Assembly (NCBI GenBank): GCA_021613375.1
Contig: CM038726.1
Location: 6,113,877-6,177,876, forward strand
Length of the DNA: 64,000 bases
Reading direction: 5' to 3'
DNA from: Megaleporinus macrocephalus
Lineage: Eukaryota; Chordata; Actinopteri; Characiformes; Anostomidae
Below the pieces are notes generated by a model. The model made no database searches. It had not been told where the DNA came from and saw nothing but the letters and a program-made list of their open reading frames with translations. The position numbers and the translations under genes are program-made. Shown in pieces: positions 10,863-22,164 of the stretch. Each line of letters begins with the position of its first letter. The stretch's first letter is position 1.

Positions 10863-11007
10863 GTCAAATCCCAGCAATACTAAACTCTGTTCTCTCTCTC
10901 TGTTCTGCAGTAAGGAGTGCCTTGTCTCATCCTCAGGGATCGACAACACAGAAAATGGTCTGTCAGGCTCCAAATCCACACCCAAACCCACACCAAAGAA
11001 AGCATGA
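7084..11007 (+). CDS. scn4b: Sodium channel beta-4 subunit (5' exon missing), exons 2-5
   Basis: This gene encodes a single-pass auxiliary subunit of voltage-gated sodium channels with an extracellular V-type Ig domain. Coding exons are 7084-7247, 7370-7592, 9547-9676 and 10911-11007. All have GT-AG junctions and phases that join (1/0, 0/1, 1/2, 2/end), giving 204 codons plus a stop from the first visible codon. The Ig domain has the paired cysteines (LLPC and EYTCFG). It also has the extra Cys in TYSSCIGI, which in mammalian beta-4 forms the disulfide to the alpha subunit. VVDNTLTLIIVSCVGGFIAL starts the membrane helix. The tail contains KECLVSSSGIDNTENGL, a beta-4 signature. The signal-peptide exon must end in phase 1 and lies upstream; I could not find it. 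The segment of the tail that acts as open-channel blocker in mammals is less basic here. Confidence 0.92.
7370..7592 (+). CDS. scn4b: scn4b exon 3
   Basis: The acceptor is GATCAG and the donor is GAAT|GTGAGT. The exon encodes the second half of the Ig domain: NLSIVLWNVTFEDAGEYTC with the second disulfide Cys, NPKEK and the final strand FTLYVVDE. N-glycosylation sequons NLS, NVT and NHS are present. Confidence 0.94.
7755..9147 (+). mobile_element. Tc1-like transposon with nested repeat, in scn4b intron 3
   Basis: The left end is CACTTATATGGACAAAAGTA and the right end is TACTTTTGTCCATATAGTG, forming inverted repeats with TA after the right end. Inside are decayed Tc1 transposase words on the + strand, for example those matching 'WSDQSLFF' and 'GGGGMMLWGCF' around 8015-8160. 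Repeat family C is inserted at about 8543-9070. The transposase has frameshifts and stops and is inactive. Confidence 0.8.
8543..9070 (+). repeat. Dispersed repeat family C, copy 2 (nested)
   Basis: It shares the TTTATTTGTATAGCTCTTTT start and most of its length with 4440-5105. It lies inside the Tc1-like element, so it arrived later. Confidence 0.75.
9148..9546. other. scn4b intron 3, remainder
   Basis: This is AT-rich intronic sequence with no recognised element. It ends in a weakly pyrimidine-rich tract and the TCTTAG acceptor of exon 4. Confidence 0.5.
9547..9676 (+). CDS. scn4b: scn4b exon 4 (membrane helix)
   Basis: The acceptor is TCTTAG and the donor is AAAAA|GTGAGC. Joining the split codon gives DELRVVDNTLTLII, which aligns with the juxtamembrane and TM segment of beta-4. 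After the helix the sequence reads LLKNFTLFVLAKLEEK, the inner-membrane-proximal tail. Confidence 0.93.
9760..10260. repeat. 41-bp AT-rich minisatellite ending in a perfect hairpin
   Basis: About 11 copies of a unit of the type GAATGAAACTTGAGAATATA plus GAATGAAATTCTCAATATATG. The unit has internal inverted symmetry (TTGAGAATATAGAAT against ATTCTCAATAT). The right edge holds a perfect 15-bp inverted repeat, TCTGAATATATGGAA at 10216-10230 and TTCCATATATTCAGA at 10246-10260, with a 15-nt loop. It lies in scn4b intron 4. Confidence 0.85.
10291..10368. repeat. (AT)n microsatellite
   Basis: About 75 bp of pure AT dinucleotide, directly after the minisatellite in scn4b intron 4. Confidence 0.95.
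10430..10822 (+). mobile_element. MITE family A, complete copy
   Basis: This 393-bp element is bounded by CTGTGCAAAGGTTTTAGTCAC on the left and GTGCCTAAGACTTTTGCACAG on the right, an imperfect terminal inverted repeat. The core matches 1-290, 30340-30690 and 39545-40150. It is noncoding and lies in scn4b intron 4, followed by a second (AT)n run at 10829-10860. Confidence 0.85.
10829..10860. repeat. (AT)n microsatellite
   Basis: Pure AT run about 50 bp upstream of the scn4b exon 5 acceptor. Confidence 0.9.
10911..11007 (+). CDS. scn4b: scn4b exon 5 (C-terminus)
   Basis: The acceptor is TTCTGCAG after a TCTCTCTCTG tract. It encodes KECLVSSSGIDNTENGLSGS, then a Pro/Lys-rich end (KPTPKKA) and TGA at 11005-11007. 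Confidence 0.93.
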
Positions 11008-12229
11008 GACCGATATGATATGCACACGCCCATCAGCCGCCATGCTGGGCCCGTCCTGGTGGTTCAAATCTCTGTTTACAAAAAAGCTGCTTAGTCATTC
11101 AGCGCGCTTGCTTCTTATCACCGTTCCTTTTCCGCAGCAGCGTATGATTGGCTTACGGGTTGGTCGTCCGATCCGGGATCATTTAAGCTGTCAGGGCTTT
11201 CTAGCCAGTTCTACTCCGCACCTTTGAGGCCAAGTAATCGAGTGTTCATTATCTGACTTCAGCGTGCTGAGAGGTGCAATAGAGCTAAACGGAGATTAGC
11301 TGCGGCCTGTTGACTGCAAAGGTCTCCGTCCTGCTTCAGGTTAGCACTTCTCTCGGACCTTATTTAACTCTTGACAGACTCGAAGATGTAGAAGTAAAAG
11401 ACCATAAAACACATAACCAAAACAGATAAAACAGTAGCTAGCTGCTCTTCGAACACTTTAGCTACCTCAACAGCTAACACTAGCTAACGTTTTTACACAT
11501 CACCTCATAGCTTAAGCTAATCCCACTGAAGAGCGGCATCGGTTAGCTAGCTAGCTAGCTGGCGACAATGTAGCCAGCGTCAATAAAAAAGGCTAGTTGT
11601 TAGTTAGCTAGCTAGCTAACAGCATTAGCTGACTTTGCCTACCTCAAAGAGACTCTTATTTTGCAGCATCAAGCATTGCATCTGTAGGACAACAAAACAG
11701 TTGGCTAAATAAGAACCATTTGTAGCCAGATCATGTTAAATGTGAGGTAAATGAGAGAAGAAATGTTGAAGTAGCACATATTTATAGTTAGTCTGACAGA
11801 AAAACTAAAATTTGCACTTTCTCAGTGTTGAATTAGCGTTTTTTTAGCCTGTGTTCACACTGACAGCGACAAAAGGCTACAAAACAGAGGTTTTTACCAA
11901 TTAATTTTGGCGGCGCAAACAAATTAGCAATATAGCGAACGAAGCACTGTAGCAATCTGCTTAGTCGCACAAGATGGCGCTGTTTAACTTCCGCTATAAA
12001 CAGGCTTTTCAGCTGGTACTACACATTAGCTTTCCACATAAGACTTCTGCCAAAGATTATGATCACTAATCATTGAACATCGTTCAGATCCTGGTTGTCA
12101 TGTATAAATAAGAGGAGGAATCGTGTGTTATTCAGAGTTGGAGTATGTCCTGTTCGTGTTTACAAGGGTAAAACGTGGCGGGAGTGTATTTAGCACATGA
12201 CCAAGAGGTGAAGGAATCTAATTAATGGG
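11008..12229 (+). other. scn4b 3' untranslated region and downstream sequence
   Basis: Probable 3' UTR follows the scn4b stop. The first good poly(A) signal is AATAAA at 11582-11587. There are GCTAGCTAGC reiterations at about 11545-11560 and 11600-11617. I see no further gene. Confidence 0.45.
11582..11587 (+). terminator. Candidate poly(A) signal of scn4b
   Basis: AATAAA about 575 bp after the scn4b stop. It is the first canonical hexamer in this strand and interval. Actual use is not shown. Confidence 0.35.
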
Positions 12230-13480
12230 ACTTTCTTGGTAGTGGTGATCTGGAACTTACATCCCAGTATGACTAAGATGTTTAGAGGTCTTAGGTTTCA
12301 CACAAAGCCTTAACCTTAATGCTAATATATCAGGATTTGTATGTGGGAACGCTGTAACTCCAGACACATTTACCACTGATTTTACTAGATAGCGAGAATC
12401 CAACAGCTAAATGTCCAGAGTAGAACTTTTCTGTTGTTATTACCTCTGTGAATAACCACCTATTCCCATTTCAATACATCGTAGTATGAGTGAGACGTTT
12501 AGAGTCTCCAAGTTTCACACAAAGCCTCAACATTCATGCTAATACTTGCTGGTAATGTATTGGGATTTGTATCGCTGCAAGTCCAGATACATTTACCATT
12601 GATTTACTTGATTTATAGCCATTATTCAATAGAATGATGTTATACATTCTAAAGCCCTCGTCCCTTTTATTCATCAGTCCTGATGATAATGTCTGAGTGA
12701 TGCGATGTACAACAACTGAGGTGTTTAGAAGCTCCAAGTTTCATGCAAAGCCTCAGCATTACCAGTAATACAATTCCCAATGTACTTCCAGCAGGTATGT
12801 TGGAATGCAGTAGTTCCTTCTACATTTAGCATTGATTTAACTAGATACCAAGAATCCAACAGCTGAATTTCCTGAATAGAACTTTTGTTTCTTAATATCT
12901 ATATAAAACTCCACCTATATTTTGAAGACTTCATCTCTTTTACTCCTCTGTGCTGGTGATAATATCTTCTGTACATTATGTGATGAACACCAGTGATCGT
13001 GATCTTCGCCATATCCTCTTAAATGTCTTGTACAAAGTCAACGGGTTGTATCAGCTGATACGCTGGTGGATGTTGTTGGTATCCGAACACTGCATATTGT
13101 GGGAGTTATACAGCGCCAACTTGTGCAGCTAGTCAAAAACAGATGGCATCTTTTCTGTTGTGCTACCTACATTCTGAAGACCTTGTGTCTTTTGCTCATC
13201 AGTGCTGATAACACGATGTTCATCCCAGTGCAAGTTTCACCCAAAGCCTCCACATTAATGCTAATACATGCTAGTAATAATACTTGCTAGTAATATATTG
13301 GGATTTGGACGTGGGAATACTATACGACTAGTCACATTTACCATTGATTTCACTAGAGCCCAAGATCTAACTGTTCTCAATAGACTATAGTCTTTATATC
13401 TATACAAATCGCCACCTTCATTCTGAAGACTTCATCTCTTTGATTCATCTGTGCTGGTGATCATATCTACATGATGTGAT
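12230..13480. repeat. Old tandem duplication, about 4 diverged units
   Basis: The words AAGTTTCACACAAAGCCTC, ATGCTAATA, GGATTTGTAT, ACATTTACCATTGATTT, AATCCAACAGCT and 'CTTCATCTCTTTTACTC' recur in the same order about four times, spaced roughly 240-450 bp apart. The units are strongly diverged. It is noncoding. Confidence 0.7.
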
Positions 13481-14259
13481 GAACATCAATGATCGTGATC
13501 TTCAGCAGATCCTGTTAAGCCTCATGTAGAAAGTCAATTCCTTGTACCAGCTGATATGCCGGCGAATGCATATCATGGAAGTTACACTGATGGGAATTGA
13601 GCAGGGGGGGTACGAGCTTTATCTCCAAAGTTGTGAAGGGTTCCCAGATTGTTCCTACCAGAGATAGAAGAACAGTGGCAATGCTTTCGCTGTAAATAGA
13701 CTTTTTAGGGGTGAGATCTGAAAGGAACTGGGTTTGTGGTCAAACTGACTTGGTACAGCCAGTAAGGTTTGGAGTACGGCCTTGGCATTCGCTTAGCGTC
13801 AACGAAACCACAAAAACTAATGGTCAGCTTGAGTTCAGACCTGCCTACCAGCGATGAGTGACCAGCGATTTGGCCAACAAGAAGTTGCTGCAGGTGTGAA
13901 CGCAGGCTTAGAGGTTAAACTCGATGTTAAAACCATTCATTCTGGTGAATTCCACTGAACCCGAGTTTGCTTAGAAAAGCTGTCCAAAATGTCCAAAGTT
14001 TGGACTGTGTACCATAGCAATATCAATGTCTCATATTTTTAAGTCTTATTTTCATTATTATTATTATTATTTCCTCCCTAACTGATATATCATGTTTCTA
14101 TTTTGTAAGCAGAGATGTGAATGAGGTGGGCGGGGCCGTCTTTCATTGATTTTATGCATATATTAACATATGCTTCCAATTGTTGCGCACTTTCATCTCC
14201 CTCCATTTAAAAAAAGGCCAAAACTGGACTGTTTTTATTAGAAATGAAGAAGAAGAATA

Positions 14260-14299
<40 letters not shown>

Positions 14300-14390
14300 T
14301 TCACACGATGCTTGTGACAGGGATAAATATGCTATAAGCTGTTTTCATTTTTAGTTTTTAGCTTATTATTTGAATTGAGTTGGACTCAAA

Positions 14391-14438
<48 letters not shown>

Positions 14439-15644
14439 AATGCAAATATTTTGAAGATATGCCAACAATTACATTCAGATTGTTTAGCTTGTTGGAGGAT
14501 TATGGGTGAATGTTCTTCAGGCAAATTTGAAGCTCATAATGAATCTATTGGACGACATATGTTTTGATATCACAGATTTAATTTGCAGGGTGAACCAATT
14601 TTGAGTCCAGCTCAGTCTATCGTTTCTAAATTGAATCTTTTTTTTAAATTATTTTTATGTGTGGATTTATTTGTTCGCTTGAGAGGAAACACAGGTGCCT
14701 GTAAACGCTTCCGTCGCCACCTACTGGTGGGAAGAACTAAATGCAGAACAATAGAAATGCAAATCTAAAAACCCTGCAAAAATGAAGCATAGATAATATA
14801 CGCTGACTTCTGAATACTTGACAATCCCTAGAACCCAGTTTCCCGTAGAAAAAAAACAAACCCTGAATGAAAACTCTGAAAATGCTGCTTCGAACTACTA
14901 AGCGATGCATTCTAGCATGTCGCCGTTTTTAGAAATGCTTACTACACGACTAGAAAACAGTTTTTTTATTGTTATAAAAATGATACATGGCTTTCAAGTG
15001 GCCTCATCTCATTGAATGTATCCTCAAAACTCGCAAAACAAAATGCAAATGCAATATATCCAGGCAATAAGCACACTTTAACCCGACAAGCATGATGTCA
15101 ATACAGGCTTACTAACAAACGAATGAGCGGTTGTGACTTAATGCCCAAGTTTTGTCCGGTATGAATGATATACACCTGAGAACATACTGTACATTAAGAA
15201 GATACTGCATTTTCAAACCTTCGGGTCAGTTTCAGGTCAGTTCATGGTCAGGGCCAATTCAACTTCTTTTTTTAATGCAAAGTCAATCATTTAAATTGTT
15301 ATTTTTAATGAATTAAATAGTTTCGTAGTTAGTTGCTGCTAAAATAAGGCTAGAAGCTAATCTCTCATGTGAAACTGGAATTAGAAACTTGAGAACTTGG
15401 AACTCACATCATCAAACACAAATACAAGACCAGGCAGGGTCGCCAAAATACACCACAGTTCCTGTATAACCACTTAGTTTCTATTCATTTAGGTAAATAT
15501 CTTCTGGTGCCACTTTAGAATAAGGCTATCTTTAAAACATTAACGAATAGTTTCAATTGGTTAGGTCCTAAAGATTTCACCAAGTGTTATAACACACACC
15601 CACACAAACATGCTCACACATGCACACATAGCATAGCTGTCCAA
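13481..15644. other. No gene; AT microsatellites
   Basis: Intergenic, AT-rich sequence. It contains (AT)n followed by a T run at about 14255-14300 and another (AT)n at 14393-14433. No open frame has a recognisable product. Confidence 0.5.
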
Positions 15645-16000
15645 AAAAGAAGTTTCTCCAAAATGGTAACTTTACAGGAGAGGCCAAAAACATACATTAC
15701 TTTCAATGTAAGCCAATGGAACCGGAATTTTTAAGTGATTTTTTAAGTGATAAGTATCATTGAAGGTGGTATACTGTTATTCTAACAGGTCACTGTTGCC
15801 CTTCTGTTTATTAATGATTAATCGATTTTGAGTTTTTGACATCATTTGAACACGCCAATGGTAGTTTACATTGTGTGAAAATATTTGGACCAATAGAAGT
15901 GCTCCAAAATAGGAAAGAAAATTGAAAAAAATTCTGGTTCCATTGACTTACATTAAAGGTAAAGTATGTTTTTAGTCTATCCTATGAAGCTGAAATTTAC
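15645..16000. mobile_element. MITE family B, rearranged copy
   Basis: A + oriented half (CTTTACAGGAGAGGCCAAAAAC, 15670-15735) and a - oriented half (CAATAGAAGTGCTCCAAAAT to CTTACATTAAAGGTAAAG, 15890-15970) flank about 150 bp. The element is disrupted. Confidence 0.55.
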
Positions 16001-16399
16001 CATATACATATATGGTTATTTTATAGATATATTAACATATAATTAATAACCATTTATGAACTTTCATGAACCTTTATAAGGTGGTCTTATTTGTAAACTT
16101 GTTTTTGGCTGTTTAGCTACCCACTGCAGACATATGCAATGGTTTGGGTAGCCCTGGCATGTTTTTGTTGATTTTCTAAACGGAAATCTGGACTGTGTCT
16201 TCAACATCTGTATGATAGACATATTTATGGTAGTATGATCGAAGGAGGGGGAAAAAACTCCAGGCCAGACCACCACATCCCACCTGTTGGACTGTGGTAG
16301 AACTAATACTTCTTGGGAAAAATTCTGGGAAAAAGAAAATGTAATGCATTCATTGTTTATCCTGCTTCACCCATAATCTGAGAACTATCTTAACTTTCT

Positions 16400-16870
16400 A
16401 GGCGCTGTAGTAATATGGTTTACCCAGGTGGACCTAACAACTGTAACTGTATCTGGGATACCTCTCCCAGACGATCAATGGAAAGAATTAACTCATACTC
16501 TTTTTTTTAAATCATTGACCGAAGAGATCAGTAAGATGCCAATGCATGTAGGGAAGAGAGCCAATACCAAAGCATTCCCAGAAGAAGAAACACTTTTCTG
16601 CCCACCAAGTGTAGTTATAGCCAGTGGGAAGCCAGGAAATTTTTGGTTTGGTGAGCCTACATGAGGGTTCAGACATGGGCCTTCCCCAAATTTCAGTTAA
16701 TTCATAAGTTACTATGGAACCTCCAACACAGAACCCCAACCTCTACCAAGTGTACATTTGAATGCACAATTGCTGTTTATTTACTGAACTGAGCACATTG
16801 GGGGGAAAAACTTTATACACTCATGTATGTTTAACTAGTGGTCTTCAAACTTTTGCATACAACTGTATAT
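16400..16870. mobile_element. Degenerate element, paired with 18620-18870
   Basis: CAACTGTAACTGTATCTGGGATACCTCT and GATCAGTAAGATGCCAATG correspond closely to sequences at 18645-18665 and 18785-18805. The stretch ends with CTTCAAACTTTTGCATACAA, typical of Tc1-like termini in fish. No intact coding sequence remains; the class is inferred. Confidence 0.4.
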
Positions 16871-18189
16871 ACAATTAAAATTAAAGCCAGACTTTTAGGT
16901 TAGTCTACATTGTTTCAATTTGCCTACCAGGTAAAAGTACACATATTCTTCCTTTTATTTTGGTAAGATTTTTGGTTTTGACTAATATTAGTGCATATAT
17001 TCCGAAGTTGGCTACAATACTTGACCAGGAACTTCCTAGACCAAAGAATCCTGATGGCCAAAGCAGATTATCATAGATTCCCATTTCCATTGGAGGTTTC
17101 ACCAATATTTAACCAATAACCAATAATTTTAGGCACTTCTAACTTGCAGCATTGGCTGAGAATTTCCAATTTGTGAAACTCTTCACTAAAGAAAAGATCT
17201 AAAGTGACACTATAGAAATCTCTATAGAATATAAGCATTAATAAGACAGTTAGGATCAGTCAATACAGGACATTACAGTATAAACCTATATTGTATAATC
17301 AATAAAACAGCACTACAGTCTCTTATGAGTATCATTACAGGTCTTTTTGCAATATAGCTGGTCTTGGGCACTTGTGATTAAAGCAGTCTGCGCTAATGCC
17401 AGTGGTGGTCAGCAAGTGTGCAAGGCCTTCCTGGGACAATAGGGGCCTCATTATACTGTCAACACCAGGATTTTAAAATCAATCGTACCTTTTACGTTCT
17501 GTGGTTGATGGACACTGGCGCAGGGATGGAGGCCGAGGGCTGACGTAATTCTGCCTTTGCACGCTCAGCAGGATTGTGACAGGACCGTCTCGGTCTGTTG
17601 CCGATTCTGCAGGCCCTTGGCAGAGATTCCTTCGGAGAGAGCGCTGCAGTAGTTCAGTCTTTGGAGAAACGAAGCCAACGAGGACCAAAGATTTTGTTGC
17701 ATTTAGCTCAGAAGGAAAGAAACAAATAAGAGAATCTAAAACATCTGTTTTACGCAGCAGTGATTAATGTATATTGTCTTAGGAAAGAAAAAAAGAAAGA
17801 ACAGTGAAGTACCCAGTGGTATTGCTCATTGCGGCTTGTTACGTTTATGGTCAGTAGTTACTCTGTTTAGTATTTAGTACTTTCAGGACATCAAATCTAT
17901 TATAACCTTCAATCATTTCCAGGATTATGTCTAGATACATACAGTCATATACATAAATCTGAACACCTCTCATTAGATGATGTGTTTTGTTGAGTTTCTG
18001 AGAGAATTGGTGGAGATGATGGTGCAAAAAGTGAAAAATTAATCAACAAACGACAGAAAGTTAAGATGGAAGTTTATTGGGGAATTGGGTTGGAACTAGA
18101 AGGGGTTCATCTAGTGCAGGGGAGCCCTAATTAACTTCTTGGACCCCAGTAAAGGTCACAAAATCTAGATTCTGGGGAACATACATCCA
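16871..18189. other. No recognised gene
   Basis: Mostly AT-rich. A GC-richer piece at about 17490-17700 has short open frames on both strands but no recognisable domain. It could be a fragment of an old repeat. Confidence 0.4.
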
Positions 18190-18525
18190 CACAATGCCTG
18201 GCAAAAGTAAAGGTCACATTCTTTAATATTTCATTGAACCCCAAGATCTTGGACCACTATGCAAAGTCTTCTCCAGCACATCCCAAAGATTCTCAATGGG
18301 GTTCAGGTGTGGTGGCCAATCCATGTGTGCAAATGATGTCTCATGCTCCCTGAACCCATCTTTCTCAATTTGAACCCAGTGAATCCTGGCATTGTCATCT
18401 TGGAATGTACCCGTGCCACCAGGGAAGAAACATAATCACCCATGCAGTAATTATCCAATGGGAGGCTCTTACCTATTTGCTTAGTTAAATCCAGGTGGTG
18501 ACCTTTTCTTTTGGGCCAGGCAGTG
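18190..18525 (-). mobile_element. Internally deleted Tc1-like element
   Basis: The left end is CACAATGCCTGGCAAAAGTA and the right end reads TTTTGGGCCAGGCAGTG followed by TA. Together they form inverted ends of a CACTGCCTGGCCAAAA family. The minus strand still carries transposase words near the third acidic residue, readable as '[14 protein letters not shown]' at about 18270-18310. It is non-functional. Confidence 0.7.
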
Positions 18526-18619
18526 TATATGCAGTATATACAATGATGAGGCTTCTGTCTTTGGGGACTAAAGAGAGCAACAGAACTGGGCTGCCTCTGG
18601 ATTAAGCTGGTTCATCCTG

Positions 18620-18870
18620 GTGGTCCATTTAGCCCAACAGCTGTAACTTGGTCTGAGATACCTCTTTACAATTTGCTGCCACCGATTCGCAAATCTGAAA
18701 ACCCAATCGATTCAAAAACCCAGTTTGGTAGATTGGTAGAATGAGAGAACTCCTCATTTTCAAACCATAGACAGCTGAGGAGGTCAGTAAGATCTCAATG
18801 TAGGCGTGAAAGGGAGCGTTACCAAACAAGAAACAAGCATTCTCAGAAGAACAACTGCCAACACATCCTC
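18620..18870. mobile_element. Degenerate element related to 16400-16670
   Basis: It shares AACAGCTGTAACTTGGTCTG, GAGATACCTCT and AGGTCAGTAAGATCTCAATG with the 16.4-kb copy. It is decayed and not coding. Confidence 0.4.
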
Positions 18871-19499
18871 CACATGGAATCTAAATTTTATGTTTTTCCA
18901 TTTTATACATTTTGGGACAAAAAATAAAATATAAAGTGTCTAGAACCCCAAATATGTTACATTCAGCAAACAAAAAGTGACTGCATTAAAACATGTTCGC
19001 TTATTTCCATCGAGAAAACCAACCGGGTGCACCCAAACCTTTGCATACACGCGTCCTAAGTGTTGCTACAATACTGTGCTGTATTTTTTTCTGTATGCAG
19101 CAACTACTTCTACTTCAGTATTTTAGTTTAACTGGCAATTTCAGAACTAGAACTTATAACGTCTGGTTTCGTCCCGTCTGGGTTATCGAGAGACGTGAAC
19201 GTGGTTCTTGGTAAACGAAGCCAGCTCGAGCGGGTTCAGCCTCCAAGATAAGATCGTGTTACTGTGACAAACATTTTAGCAATAATCTAACAGTACTGTA
19301 GCTTTGAACCAAATGCATTATGGGAAGTGTAGTTCTACATACCTCTAGAAAGACTGTCTGCATACGAAGAGGGAAGAGATAGATGATAGATCGATAATGC
19401 TTTGGCAGAGTGGAAAATCTGATTGGTGCTTGAAACCTCCTCAGATGACAAATAAGAAACAGATACATACATAGAACCTCTGAGCTTATTTCATAGCAC

Positions 19500-19538
<39 letters not shown>

Positions 19539-19784
19539 AATAGAACTAAGGTTGTGTGAAGAAACACACAATGTGTGAATGTTTTGACGTTATTGTTGGA
19601 TGCAGTGAATTGTTGGGTGAAATGAAATGGAGTGATGACGCTTCATGAGACTTTAAGTTGTTTGCTAAGTCATTGACCACACATTGACCATTTGTGTTTG
19701 CGCACAGAGGTATTTGACCTCCACGTTTACCCATCTGTGCAATGAAACACCTACATACACACACTAGGGGGAAGTGAGCACACT
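18871..19784. other. No gene; (AT)n at 19502-19535
   Basis: Intergenic sequence with one AT microsatellite. No other feature is seen. Confidence 0.5.
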
Positions 19785-19915
19785 TGCCAAGAGTGGTAGG
19801 AACCTTAGGTACCTTGCTCAAGGCACTTCAGTTGTGTCCTGATGGTTCTGGGGCTTGAACCCACAACCTTCCAGTCACAAGGCTGGTTTCCTTACCTCCA
19901 GGTCTTGACAGACCC
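19785..19915 (-). mobile_element. tRNA-derived SINE-like fragment
   Basis: On the minus strand it reads GGTTGTGGGTTCAAGCCCC, with a Pol III B-box (GGTTCAAGCCC). This is followed by CAGGACACAACTGAAGTGCC and TTGAGCAAGGTACC, the order expected of a fish tRNA-derived SINE head and body. The same body occurs on the + strand at 20276-20357. Confidence 0.6.
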
Positions 19916-20275
19916 ATCAACCTACCTGCAAGGGTTGCTTTGGTAATGACGCAGGCATCGGTAACTTTGTAACTATGCAGATTTCAGATGCAGGAAAGAT
20001 GGAGATGTTTGAGGTCTCCCACCAAGTTGCGGTTCAGAAGTCTTCCATCGCACCAGACAAACTCCATGACAAAGGAGGCCTTAGCGCTCTTCTCAGCACA
20101 TCAGTCACTTTGGATAGGACATTGTCATTGTTGGTCAAAAATTGGTATTGCATTTCAAACCACCTCCAAATGTGGGTTGGGTCTGATTTGCTTTGCTGTT
20201 CATACTTTCAAGAATCAATCTGGATACGCTTTAGATAATTGGATTTGGGCTGGATGTCTGAACACGGCTTCATAA

Positions 20276-20357
20276 TTCGATGCCCTGAACCAACAGGACA
20301 CAACTGAAGAGCCCTTGAGCAGGACACCTAACTAACCCCCAACAGCTCCCTGGATGC
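20276..20357 (+). mobile_element. SINE-like body fragment
   Basis: CAGGACACAACTGAAGAGCC, TTGAGCAGGACACCTAACTA and CCCCCAACAGCTCCC match the body of the SINE-like fragment at 19785-19915 in the opposite orientation. Confidence 0.55.
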
Positions 20358-20689
20358 AAATATTAGTATTCTACGTGAGAGGAGTGATCAAAAGTGTGGA
20401 CCAGTTGACGGTCTTCGAGGCCTTGTTTGAATACCTTTGTTCTCATTCAGAACTATGCAAAGCATTGTAGCTTTAGGTCCAGGTTTCTTTTTCGTTCCAG
20501 TGTGAGTTATGGCTACATGAACAGGACTGAAGATGCACATCAGGTACAAGTTATCCTTGCTATCCTATTTAGAATGTTATCAGAAGCTCTGTAGGTGGGA
20601 ATTAACATCTGGAGTAGCATCAGCAACGAAGAGCTTCCGCCATCAAGTCACCACTTGAGTCTTTGCCTCTGAGTTATTGGGTTTTTCTC

Positions 20690-20915
20690 AAATCCTAGTA
20701 AGCCGGCCATGATACCCTCGTTTAAGACGACGAACGCTGCCGCTGAGAACTTGCATTTGAAAACGACAGCACCGCTCCTAGCTCCATTTGCGTCCGCCAT
20801 GTTGGAAGAAGTTTAACTTGTGTAGCAACATGGGATTGTTTTAGCAGCTGCGGAACCGTTCAATGCTTCCTTACAGTACAGCCAATAGAAGGAACCTCAG
20901 TAGACAGTATATCTT
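20690..20915 (+). repeat. Dispersed repeat family D, copy 1
   Basis: The words GTCCGCCATGTTGGAAGAAG, CATGGGATTG, TTTAGC and CTCAGTAGACAG recur in the same order at 50345-50440. It is noncoding. Confidence 0.5.
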
Positions 20916-20919
20916 TGCT

Positions 20920-21085
20920 CTCCAAAATGACTACTTTACAGTAGAGGCCAAAAACCTTCTTCACTTTTAATGTAAGTCAATAAAACCAGGCATTTTTCCT
21001 ATTTTGGTGAATTTCTATTGGTCCATTGGTCATAAAGTTTTACCAAACTATAATAGACAACTGTCCAGTTGAAAATGGACTAAAC
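20920..21085 (+). mobile_element. MITE family B copy
   Basis: It contains CTCCAAAATGACTACTTTAC, TTTTAATGTAAGTCAATAAA and TCTATTGGTCCATTGGTCAT in family-B order. Confidence 0.6.
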
Positions 21086-22164
21086 AGGGAAATATGAATG
21101 GTATCTAAGAATTGGGACAGACCCATTGTGTTTCGTTGTCAAGGCCAATTCGAAGTAAGTCAATAATCACAAAAGATTTTATTTTATTTCTGCTGGACAA
21201 GGCCAAATTTCATTGGTGATGATTCTGAAAAGAACCCAACGCTATAATTACATGAAGGCTACTGTCCAATCACAGTGTTCACACTTCTGGTAGGAGCAGC
21301 TCATCGAGTACGCCAACATTGCTAACCCTGAGTAAAAGCTAGTAGCTAGAATATTGGCACAAGCATAAAATTGATTTGAACGAAAGCTGGCGCTCCAACA
21401 AGTATGGTCAACTACTGTGTCTATACGTGAGCTGTTCCACAGAGTAGAGGAGTGGTACTTTATCACAGTCGCCAGGTGTGAGCAGCCATGTCGTCATGAT
21501 GTCTAACACCGAACTTCTTCCTAACTTAGGAATTCTCGGTTGATAGGACGTTTGGGTTCATTCTCAGCTAGTAGAAGATCTAAACAAAGCTTTAGCTGAA
21601 TGCAGCATTAACTCATACTAACTTATTAGTCATTATGGCATCTTTAGGTGAAATGCTCCTCAGTGCCCACCCATCCCGGCTTCTACGCTATCTATAGAAA
21701 TGAATGTAAGACTAAAGGTAGTCTGTTTGGCGCTACACACGGTTTGTTCACTTCTGTTGCCTTAAGTGAATGGGCAGCCATCTTGTACTGACTACTGAAC
21801 TGTACTGTCATGCATATACATTTCATTTGTTATTTACTGTAAATACAAAAATAGCTATACAAGTAAACCGTTTTGGATACCAAACTCGTGTCAGATCTGG
21901 TTTGTTGACTTTCTGAAGGAAAAACACACACACATATATACATATACACACACACACACACACACACCCCACCTCATTGTATCTACACACACTGTCCACT
22001 CTATCAGCTCCACTGACCATATAGGTACCAGTAAACAATGAGTGTAGATACAAGGCGATGTACCGTGTGGGTGTAAATACGATCCATTTTTGCTCCACCC
22101 TAATTGGCAGCACAGAGGGATGAAGCAAAAACTGTGGTTAATCTGGGAGGTCCAATGTCCTAGG
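21086..22164. other. No gene; (CA)n at about 21928-21966
   Basis: Intergenic. The only distinctive item is a compound CA/TA microsatellite. Open frames crossing it are low-complexity artefacts. Confidence 0.5.
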